The translations under genes were made by a program, and so were the position numbers. Below, one piece after another: positions 1-5,958 of a DNA stretch of 8,972 bases. This DNA is from DAOTTX01 sp034437515. GTDB lineage: Bacteria > Chloroflexota > Anaerolineae > Aggregatilineales > Phototrophicaceae. Below the pieces are notes generated by a model that was given only the letters and a program-made list of their open reading frames with translations, did not search any database and was not told where the DNA came from. Position 1 is the first letter of the stretch, and the number at the start of each line of letters is the position of its first letter. The DNA lies in the NCBI GenBank assembly GCA_034437515.1, contig DAOTTX010000068.1, positions 1 through 8,972 of the forward strand. Reading direction: 5' to 3'.

Positions 1-180
1 CGAAATGACGATTTTGGCGACAAATAGGCCTTCTGGGAGCAGTTTTCAAGGAAAATCGCTGTTTCACAGTTCAAAGTTTAATGGCGATGCTCAAGACAAA
101 TGACCCACTAGCTAGCAGATCCCAGATTCCGACGGAGCGCGAGGGATGATGTTCAGTCCATGGGAATAGGAGGCGACAGG

Positions 181-204
181 ATGATCTGGATAAAAAGGAG
201 GTGA
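181..204 (+). CDS. Possible 7-codon leader peptide (MIWIKRR)
   Basis: An ATG at 181 opens a seven-codon frame (Met-Ile-Trp-Ile-Lys-Arg-Arg) that ends in TGA at 202-204. It is preceded by a consensus AGGAGG at 168-173 with 7 bases of spacing, which is as good a translation start as any in the window. Its last codons and stop form a second strong Shine-Dalgarno-like box (194-204) that has no ATG close behind it. Just upstream, ATG ATG at 146/149 opens another tiny frame (MMFSPWE) whose TAG at 167-169 overlaps the AGGAGG. Being translated is an inference from the start signal only. It may equally be chance in a purine-rich leader. Confidence 0.3.
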   Translation: MIWIKRR

Positions 205-337
205 CCGACGGGCGAAGCAGACTGAAGTAGGCTTGGGATCTAAGGGAGGGAAGGAGTCATACCATCCAGGAGTCAATCTCACCTACCCTAGAGTGGGTAC
301 GCACACGAGGGTTTGGGGTAGAGATAACCATACAGAT

Positions 338-343
338 AGGAGG
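338..343 (+). promoter_or_regulatory. Ribosome binding site of the binding-protein gene
   Basis: Consensus AGGAGG lies 4 bases before ATG 348 and 7 bases before an in-frame TTG at 351. It fixes the start of the lipoprotein at this point; either codon gives the same signal peptide within one residue. Confidence 0.75.
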
Positions 344-347
344 AAAT

Positions 348-1502
348 ATGTTGCGCGTGAGCAAATTGAAGCGGTTCCTTCACGTGGGGAGGTTGTTTGT
401 CCTCGCCACTTTACTAGTATCCTGTGGGCCGACATATATCAAAGAGCCGACTGATGAACCGATCGTCTTCGGCATGGGAGCCCCCATGACAGGAGATGCC
501 GCTGATTACGGCAACCAGCTGGAGACCGGGGTCCGCATGGCCATTGAGGAAATTAATGCCGCTGGCGGCATCGACGGGCGACCTGTGGAGCTCAAGATCT
601 GCGACGCCATGTGTGACCCCTATGAGGGTTCAATGTGTGCTCAGCGCATGACCAACGACGAAGGGATCTTCGCCGTCATTGGTCACGTCTGCAGCAGCTC
701 CACCCTGGCAGGGGGGCCGATCTACGAAGAGGCGGGCCTGACGGTCATGACCGTCAGCTCCACCAACCCGGAGATCACCCAGAAGGGCTGGGAACATATG
801 TTCCGCACTATCGCCCACGACGGGCTCCAGGGGCCTCTCATGGCCCAGTTCGCCATTGAGGAGTTGGGCGCCACGAAGCTGGCCATCATGTACGCCAACC
901 ACGACTACGGCAAGGGGCTCCTCGACGCCACCCTCCCCGCCGTCCCTGACCTCGGCGGTGAGGTCATCGCTGTCGAGACCTACGCTCCTGGCGTCGACAA
1001 GGACTTCAGCGCTCAGCTGACCAAGATCGCCAGAGCCGAACCCGATGCCCTGCTCCTGCTCACCGACTACGCCGAGGGCGGCATGATCACCAATCAGCGC
1101 CTCCACGCCGGCCTTGAAGACGTCCCTGTCATCGCATCAGCCGGCAACCAGCACCAGCAGTTCATTGACCTCGGTGGCGAGGGTGCCGAAGGCACCTATG
1201 TTACCGCTTACTTCGACCCGGAAAGGCCAGACCCCCAGATCCAGGAGTTCGTGGCGAAGTACAGAGAGAAGTACGACCATCTGCCCTCTGAGCAGGCAGG
1301 CTACGGTTATGAAGCCCCTTACATCCTCAAGCAAGCTATCGAGATGGGCGCAACCAAGGAGACCCTCCACGAGGTCCTACACCAGGTCGAGTACGACGGC
1401 CTGACCGGTCTCACCAAATTCGACGAGAATGGCGATGTCTCTGGCAAGGGGCAGCACATCCTCATCGTCAGGGACGGCGAGTTCACCAGCTACACACCTT
1501 AG
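348..1502 (+). CDS. LivJ-type ABC transporter substrate-binding lipoprotein
   Basis: This 384-residue protein is an extracytoplasmic solute-binding protein of the branched-chain amino-acid (Leu/Ile/Val-binding, periplasmic binding protein type I) family. It has a basic N-terminus, a hydrophobic segment and a lipobox LVSC with Cys26 as the lipidation site, so the mature protein should be tethered to the membrane. The ligand-binding lobe follows: FGMGAPMTGDAADYG (41-55), AINAAGG-like helix (66-74), CDP at 89-91, and VIGHVCSSST at 110-119, which closely parallels the GHLCSSST ligand segment of E. coli LivJ. VSSTNP at 136-141 matches the second ligand-contact loop. Cys89 and Cys115 correspond to the LivJ disulfide pair, and there are extra cysteines at 85 and 97. 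The ligand is likely an amino acid or a small carboxylate/amide. No permease or ATPase gene is visible, so it either lends itself to a transporter elsewhere or acts as a sensor. Third codon positions look more strongly C-biased than in the genes after it. Confidence 0.92.
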   Translation: MLRVSKLKRFLHVGRLFVLATLLVSCGPTYIKEPTDEPIVFGMGAPMTGDAADYGNQLETGVRMAIEEINAAGGIDGRPVELKICDAMCDPYEGSMCAQRMTNDEGIFAVIGHVCSSSTLAGGPIYEEAGLTVMTVSSTNPEITQKGWEHMFRTIAHDGLQGPLMAQFAIEELGATKLAIMYANHDYGKGLLDATLPAVPDLGGEVIAVETYAPGVDKDFSAQLTKIARAEPDALLLLTDYAEGGMITNQRLHAGLEDVPVIASAGNQHQQFIDLGGEGAEGTYVTAYFDPERPDPQIQEFVAKYREKYDHLPSEQAGYGYEAPYILKQAIEMGATKETLHEVLHQVEYDGLTGLTKFDENGDVSGKGQHILIVRDGEFTSYTP

Positions 1503-1527
1503 GACATTGCTCGTGAATCGTATCGTC

Positions 1528-1551
1528 TGTGGAGGGTGAAAGCCCTCCACA
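1528..1551 (+). repeat. Perfect 9-bp inverted repeat between genes 1 and 2
   Basis: TGTGGAGGG (1528-1536) and CCCTCCACA (1543-1551) form a perfect 9-bp stem with a six-base loop, TGAAAG. It sits 26 bases after the stop of the binding-protein gene and about 60 bases before the E2 start. No T-run follows, so it is not a classical intrinsic terminator. It could be an mRNA stem that sets different levels for the lipoprotein and the enzymes, or a DNA operator for a dimeric regulator. A smaller CCGG/CCGG arm pair (1564-1567 and 1573-1576) follows. Confidence 0.75.
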
Positions 1552-1610
1552 AACATCCTTCGGCCGGTCCTGCCGGTTCCAGCAAGCATCTGTCGTATGA
1601 GGGGATGGTT

Positions 1611-2978
1611 ATGGCAACAGAAATCGTTATGCCCAAGTTAAGCTTCGTGGTTACGGAGGGCACCATTCTCGAGTGGCTCAAAGAGCCGGGTGACGAGGTC
1701 GAGAAGGGCGAGCCGCTGCTCGTAATCGAGTCGGAGAAAGCCAATATCGATGTAGAGTCACCGGCCACGGGCATTCTCGGCTCTGAGCTCGCGCCCGTAG
1801 GCACGACTGTACCAGTGACGACTACCATCGGCTACATACTGGAGCCGGGCGAGAAGACACCGTCGTTGCAGCTGAGAGGCAAAGAGGAGGTGTCGGATGG
1901 AGTCGAGGAGTCGCCGGACTCGGATCAAGCGGTCGGCGATCTGACCTCGGCGACACATAAGGAGACTGGGCGTGGGTGTCGAGTCAAAGCCTCCCCCTCC
2001 GCCAAGCGGGTAGCGCGAGAGAAGAACGTGGATCTGGGTGCCATCAAGGGGAGCGGTCCCGGCGGCCGCATCGTCAAGGAAGATGTCCTATCTTATGCGG
2101 AGGCCAGGGCTGAGCGAGCGAAGATGGCCGAGAAGACCAGGATCACCCCCGTGGCGCGCAATCTGGCGTTCCACCTGGGCGTCGACGTAACCCGGGTGGA
2201 GGGTAGCGGGCCCGATGGAAAAATAACCTTGGGAGACATACGGCGCGTCGCTCAGGCAGCCTCACCCATTCTGGATCGCCGCCAGCAGGGAGATGAGGAA
2301 GAGCTTTTAGGCTCGATTCAGCGTGTCGCTGCAGAGCGGATGACATTCAGCTTCCGAGAGGCCCCCCACTTCTACCTGAGCGTACAAGTGGATATGACGC
2401 AATCAATGAGTATGCGGGAGCAGCTGATGTCCCCGATTGAGTCACAAATGGGTCTTCGCCTCTCCTTTAGTGACATCCTCATTCTCGCACTCTCTAGAGC
2501 ACTGAGCCAGAATCCGAGAATGAATACTTCCTATGACGAGGGGAAACTTATCAAGCACCAGGCGGTGAACGTGGGGCTTGCTGTGGATACTCCGCGGGGG
2601 CTAACTGTCCCCGTGATCCATAACACCGACAAACTGAGCCTGGAGGAGATTGTGCGTGAGCGAGAAGCGGCTGTAAACAAGGCACGAAAAAATCGGTTGT
2701 CACCCGATGATCTGGCCGGCGGCACGTTCACGCTCTCTAACCTGGGTATGCTCGGCGTGGATATGTTTGGCGCAATTATCAATCCTCCGGAGGCAGCGAT
2801 CCTCGCCGTAGGCAGCATTAAGAAGCGCCCTTTGGTTGTTGACGCTGAACTGACGATCAGACCAACGATGTGGCTGACCCTCTCGGTGGACCATCGCGTC
2901 ACCGACGGTGCCAACGCTGCTCGTTTTCTTCAGATATTGGCCTCCTATCTTGAGGCCCCGTATCAATTGATCATCTAG
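1611..2978 (+). CDS. acoC: 2-oxoacid dehydrogenase E2 (dihydrolipoamide acyltransferase), acetoin/pyruvate type
   Basis: This is the acyl-transfer core of a 2-oxoacid/acetoin dehydrogenase complex: it moves the acyl group from lipoyl-lysine to CoA in the cytoplasm. I chose ATG 1611 (455 residues, MATEIVMPKL) because GAGGGG at 1599-1604 is 6 bases upstream and the lipoyl fold begins there; the frame is open back to GTG 1536, which lies inside a hairpin. Domains: lipoyl domain, residues 1-80, with the lipoylated lysine in ESEKAN (Lys43); acidic linker, 90-120; a peripheral-subunit-binding domain at about 127-162 (SPSAKRVA ... GSGPGGRIVKEDV); a second one at about 178-215 (TPVARNLA ... GSGPDGKITLGDI); catalytic domain from about 232 to the end with DHRVTDG (His428, Asp432). 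Two binding domains behind one lipoyl domain is less common than one. The acoC symbol rests on the AcoX-like gene downstream; pyruvate or branched-chain 2-oxoacid activity remains possible. Confidence 0.93.
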   Translation: MATEIVMPKLSFVVTEGTILEWLKEPGDEVEKGEPLLVIESEKANIDVESPATGILGSELAPVGTTVPVTTTIGYILEPGEKTPSLQLRGKEEVSDGVEESPDSDQAVGDLTSATHKETGRGCRVKASPSAKRVAREKNVDLGAIKGSGPGGRIVKEDVLSYAEARAERAKMAEKTRITPVARNLAFHLGVDVTRVEGSGPDGKITLGDIRRVAQAASPILDRRQQGDEEELLGSIQRVAAERMTFSFREAPHFYLSVQVDMTQSMSMREQLMSPIESQMGLRLSFSDILILALSRALSQNPRMNTSYDEGKLIKHQAVNVGLAVDTPRGLTVPVIHNTDKLSLEEIVREREAAVNKARKNRLSPDDLAGGTFTLSNLGMLGVDMFGAIINPPEAAILAVGSIKKRPLVVDAELTIRPTMWLTLSVDHRVTDGANAARFLQILASYLEAPYQLII

Positions 2979-3029
2979 ACAAAATCGTCTCGGCATCGTA
3001 TCGAGAGCAGGATGAAGAACGACAATACT

Positions 3030-3035
3030 AGGAGG
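3030..3035 (+). promoter_or_regulatory. Ribosome binding site that decides the E1 alpha start
   Basis: Perfect AGGAGG ends 6 bases before an in-frame GTG at 3042. The upstream in-frame ATG at 3012 has only a poor GAGAGCAGG directly against it, so the GTG is the better start and the ten residues before it are probably not translated. Confidence 0.7.
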
Positions 3036-3041
3036 TACTAC

Positions 3042-4010
3042 GTGATCCCACGAGAGAAACACGCCGAATTCTACAGGACGATGGTCCGCATTCGACAGTT
3101 TGAGGAGAAGGCGATAGACGTCTTCCATCGAGGTAAGATTCCAGGTTTCATCCATTCCTACATCGGTGAAGAAGCCATTGCGACTGGTGTCTGTGCCGCG
3201 CTCGATCCGACTGATTACATCACGGGCACCCACCGTGGGCACGGTCACTGCCTGGCAAAAGGGATGCGCATGGACCGGATGATGGCTGAGCTCTACGGCA
3301 AGCGGGGTGGGTACAATAAAGGCAAAGCCGGATCGATGCATATCACCGATTTCAGCTGTGGTGTATTGGGCTGTAACGGCATCGTAGCTGGAGGGATCGG
3401 ATTGGCCACGGGGGCTGCGTGGGGCAGTCAGTTCAAGAAGGATGGACGCATTGTCGTTTGCTTCTTCGGAGATGGCGCGATGAACCGGGGCTCGTTCCAC
3501 GAAGCAGTGAACATGGCTTCTATCTGGTCGCTTCCCGTCCTCTACGTTGTAGAGGCCAATGGGTGGGCGATTTCGCTCTCCACCTCAGACGCCATCAATC
3601 TGGGCGATCTCACGGAACGAGCAAAGGCATACGGAATCCCCAGTGTTGGCATTGACGGCTATGACGTGCTTGCTGTCTACGAGGCAACGGAGGCAGCGGC
3701 TGCGAGAGCACGATGTGGTGAAGGGCCGACGATTCTGGTCTGCTACGCCCCCCGCATGAGAGGGCATGAGGAAGGTGATCCTCAGACCTACCGACCAGAA
3801 CAGGACGTGGCAGAGGCAAAGAAGAACGATCCGCTCCCCGGCTATCGCTCGTATCTTGTAGAGAACTCGCTGCTGGACGAGGAGGATCTGGCGGAGATCG
3901 AGGACGAGGTAGTAGCCGAGGTGGAGGAAGCTGTCCGGTTCGCCGATGACAGCCCTTATCCCGAGCCAGAAGAGACATTCGAAGACCTGTTTATCGAGGA
4001 GGTATCGTGA
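3042..4010 (+). CDS. acoA: Thiamine-diphosphate dehydrogenase E1 alpha subunit (acetoin/pyruvate type)
   Basis: This is the alpha subunit of the heterotetrameric E1 that decarboxylates or cleaves the substrate on thiamine diphosphate (ThDP) and reductively acylates the E2 lipoyl group. From GTG 3042 it has 322 residues, a normal length for the family; ATG 3012 would add ten. Visible motifs are THRGHGHCLAKG (63-74), the conserved loop over the active site; GKAGSMHI (94-101); the start of the ThDP-Mg motif GDGAMNRGSFHE (143-154); and its end EANGWAIS (171-178). The family usually reads ENN at that last position, so Ala172 is a change while the metal-binding Asn173 is retained. The HRGHGH and GSMHI wording resembles AcoA more than branched-chain BkdA. 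It lies 63 bases after E2 and its stop overlaps the E1 beta start, so the two subunits are probably translationally coupled. Confidence 0.93.
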   Translation: MIPREKHAEFYRTMVRIRQFEEKAIDVFHRGKIPGFIHSYIGEEAIATGVCAALDPTDYITGTHRGHGHCLAKGMRMDRMMAELYGKRGGYNKGKAGSMHITDFSCGVLGCNGIVAGGIGLATGAAWGSQFKKDGRIVVCFFGDGAMNRGSFHEAVNMASIWSLPVLYVVEANGWAISLSTSDAINLGDLTERAKAYGIPSVGIDGYDVLAVYEATEAAAARARCGEGPTILVCYAPRMRGHEEGDPQTYRPEQDVAEAKKNDPLPGYRSYLVENSLLDEEDLAEIEDEVVAEVEEAVRFADDSPYPEPEETFEDLFIEEVS

Positions 4011-4987
4011 TGCGAGAAATCACGTATTCTGAGGCCATCAACGAGGCAATGAAGGAGGAGATGCGTCGGGATCCTATGATCGTGACCTATGGCGAGGACA
4101 TTGCTGCCATAGGCGGCAACTTCGGCGTGACAAAGGGACTCCTTGACGAATTTGGGGCCGAGCGCGTCAAGGACACGCCAATCTCGGAGGACGCCATTGT
4201 TGGGATGGGCCTGGGCGCGGCGATGGTCGGGGTCCGACCAGTAGCAGAGATCATGTTCTCCTCGTTTCTGGGTTGCTGTATGGAACAGATCCTCAATCAG
4301 GTCTCTGCCATACGCTATATGAGTGGCGGACAGGTCGAAGTGCCTCTGGTGGTACGAACGGTCAACAGCTTGGGGCGTTCTGGTGCAGCCCAGCATTCGG
4401 GGCGCACCGAGGCCTGGATTATGCACACACCAGGCATCCGAGTCGCCGTGCCCTGCACGCCCTACGATGCGAAGGGACTGCTGAAGACTGCTATACGGAG
4501 CAATGATCCGGTGATGTTCTTCGAGCACGCTATCCTCTACTATCAGGTGAAGGGCGAAGTGCCGGAGGAGGAGTACACGATTCCGTTCGGGGTCGCCGAT
4601 GTGAAACGGGAGGGCACGGATCTCACCATTGTGGCCTATCACATGATGGTCCACAAAGCCTTGGAAGCCGCTGACATCCTGGCTGAAGACGGCATTGACG
4701 TAGAGGTCGTGGATCCTCGCACGCTGGTGCCGCTAGACGTTGACACGATCGTGAAGTCAGTCAAGAAGACCAATCGGGTCATCGTCGCGTCTGAGGAATG
4801 CGAGCGGGCTGGGGTGTGCGGCGAGATCGCGTTCCGCATTATCGAGGAAGCGTTCGACTATCTGGATGCACCCATTGAGCGTGTGGCAGCGGCCAACGTG
4901 CCTGTCCCGTTCAGTCCTGCCCTTGAGGAGGAGATGATGCCCCAAGTGGACGATCTCGTCAAGGCTGCTCGGCGAATGGTCTATTGA
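4010..4987 (+). CDS. acoB: Thiamine-diphosphate dehydrogenase E1 beta subunit
   Basis: This is the partner of the preceding alpha subunit; the alpha2beta2 E1 places ThDP at the interface. ATG 4010 (325 residues) overlaps the alpha stop as TGATG and is 7 bases after GAGGAGG at 3996-4002; GTG 4007 is also in frame but sits closer to the box than ideal. The N-terminal pyrimidine-binding domain shows YGEDI (27-31), GGNFGVTKGL (35-44), FGAERVKDTPISE (48-60) with Glu60 as the likely cofactor-activating glutamate, and AAQHSGR with His129. The C-terminal transketolase domain contains VDPRTLVPLD, typical of E1 beta proteins. The fused form seen in some E1 enzymes is not used here. Length and motifs are complete and nothing looks broken. 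Confidence 0.94.
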   Translation: MREITYSEAINEAMKEEMRRDPMIVTYGEDIAAIGGNFGVTKGLLDEFGAERVKDTPISEDAIVGMGLGAAMVGVRPVAEIMFSSFLGCCMEQILNQVSAIRYMSGGQVEVPLVVRTVNSLGRSGAAQHSGRTEAWIMHTPGIRVAVPCTPYDAKGLLKTAIRSNDPVMFFEHAILYYQVKGEVPEEEYTIPFGVADVKREGTDLTIVAYHMMVHKALEAADILAEDGIDVEVVDPRTLVPLDVDTIVKSVKKTNRVIVASEECERAGVCGEIAFRIIEEAFDYLDAPIERVAAANVPVPFSPALEEEMMPQVDDLVKAARRMVY

Positions 4988-5024
4988 TGGACTCGGCTAT
5001 GATGGTCGTCGGAAGGAGCGTGCA

Positions 5025-5813
5025 ATGAAGATCTTCTGGAATGAGGCGACATCGGGGAGTTCTGAGCTAGTACCACTCTGGAACACCCTGCGCGAGTATT
5101 TCCCTCAAGTGGCGCACGCCGATACCGACGTCCACTTGAGACACCTCCCCTTGTCAGGCGGCTACGTACGCACGCTGTACACGGAGCTGCTGAACAACCG
5201 GGCGGTCGTGGAGAACACCATCGGGGCCCAAGAGGAAGGGTTTGATGCCGTCGTTCTGGGTTGCTGGGCAGACCCTCTCTGGGAGGCCCGCGAGGTAGTC
5301 GACATCCCTGTGGTGGGGATAGGCGAGGCCTCTATGCTTCTGGCCACGACGCTGGGCCACAAGTTCGCTGTAATTACTGTGGCACCGGGCGTGGTGCCCA
5401 CCATTGAGATCGACTTGCGGCTGTACGGTATGGAGGATCGCTTCATCCACCTACCGGTCAGGGCACTTGATCCTCCATCCGATGCCGACCTACTCTTGGA
5501 GAGCATTGAGGATCCCTATCGGCGACTTATCCCTACCTTCGAGCGCGTAGCGCACGGCTGTATTGAGGACGGGGCGGAGGTGATAGTGGTGGGGTGTGGT
5601 TACTACGGTCCAATCCTCTCCCTTCACGGGTACAGGGAGATACCGGGTACCGGGGTGCCTGTGGTGGACTGCAGTGCTGCGGGCCTGAAGATGGCCGAGA
5701 TGCTGGTTGGGCTCCGCGAGAGCATCGGGCTCCAGAAGAGCACCGCCGGCTATTTTCGGTCAGCGCCAGAGGGGATGCTGGACCAGGTGCGACGGGCGCA
5801 CGGATTAGCATAG
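5025..5813 (+). CDS. Asp/Glu/hydantoin racemase-family protein
   Basis: This 262-residue cytoplasmic protein belongs to the aspartate/glutamate/hydantoin racemase superfamily, cofactor-independent enzymes that use two cysteines as acid and base. The first cysteine is in VVLGCWADP (Cys80) and the second in VVGCGYYGP (Cys191), each at the end of a beta strand as the family expects; GIGEAS (98-103) and VPVVDCSAAG (211-220) fit the substrate loops. ATG 5025 follows GGAAGGAG (5011-5018) by 6 bases. It sits between the dehydrogenase and a flavin oxidoreductase, which suggests that a chiral amino acid, hydantoin or related compound enters the pathway. The family also includes maleate isomerase and decarboxylases, so racemisation itself is not certain. 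Confidence 0.88.
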   Translation: MKIFWNEATSGSSELVPLWNTLREYFPQVAHADTDVHLRHLPLSGGYVRTLYTELLNNRAVVENTIGAQEEGFDAVVLGCWADPLWEAREVVDIPVVGIGEASMLLATTLGHKFAVITVAPGVVPTIEIDLRLYGMEDRFIHLPVRALDPPSDADLLLESIEDPYRRLIPTFERVAHGCIEDGAEVIVVGCGYYGPILSLHGYREIPGTGVPVVDCSAAGLKMAEMLVGLRESIGLQKSTAGYFRSAPEGMLDQVRRAHGLA

Positions 5814-5958
5814 TATGTACTGGTGGATCGGCGGAGACGCTACCAGTATCGTACGATCCAAAGAACCCGGCTCCCGTCTTATCGGAGCGGCGGATAACGG
5901 GGGCCGTACGCGGAGTGACGAGAGTAGCGGGGAGGCGTGCCATTGAGGAGGTCATGCA
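5814..5958. other. 145-base spacer with no convincing gene
   Basis: This is the widest gap among the enzyme genes. One small frame, ATG 5815 to TGA 5946 (43 codons), has no visible ribosome binding site and no recognisable sequence. Another frame is open across the whole gap but lacks an ATG/GTG/TTG at its upstream end. The final bases (GAGGAGG at 5945-5951) are the ribosome binding site of the next gene. No hairpin of note was seen. Confidence 0.5.

Larger units (their letters stand above)
1..347. other. Leader region without a full-length gene
   Basis: This stretch precedes the first gene of the operon. I see no convincing protein gene or tRNA and could not match it to a known riboswitch by eye. 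The first 120 bases are more AT-rich than the operon. From about 140 on it is purine-rich and contains repeated Shine-Dalgarno-like boxes: AGGAGG at 168-173, AAAGGAGGTGA at 194-204, GGGAGGGAAGGAG at 244-256 and AGGAGG at 338-343. Only the last serves an obvious gene. A short hairpin (TACCC 284-288 with GGGTA 295-299) is possible, and CTACCC at 283-288 could instead pair with GGGTAG at 316-321. The operon promoter should lie here, but no clear -35/-10 pair stands out. Confidence 0.6.

Noticed and set aside
194..204. AAAGGAGGTGA as the reverse complement of a 16S rRNA 3' end
   Set aside because: The match stops after the anti-Shine-Dalgarno segment; neighbouring bases do not resemble 16S rRNA, so it is just a strong ribosome-binding-like box.
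120..347. Riboswitch (for example TPP) in the leader
   Set aside because: None of the conserved TPP or cobalamin riboswitch sequences I know could be found; only short, alternative stems are present.
233..454. 73-codon frame on + strand starting at TTG
   Set aside because: It runs into the lipoprotein gene in another frame, has no protein-like features, and the AGGAGG at 338-343 clearly serves ATG 348.
1536..1610. N-terminal extension of E2 from GTG 1536
   Set aside because: The extra 25 residues precede the lipoyl fold, would start inside a perfect hairpin, and the GAGGGG box at 1599-1604 fits ATG 1611.
2700..3500. 266-codon antisense frame across the E2/E1 alpha junction
   Set aside because: It is antisense to two well-supported genes with complete motifs and shows no recognisable domain.
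3956..4654. 232-codon antisense frame opposite E1 beta
   Set aside because: Shadow of a conserved gene with intact motifs; no domain visible.
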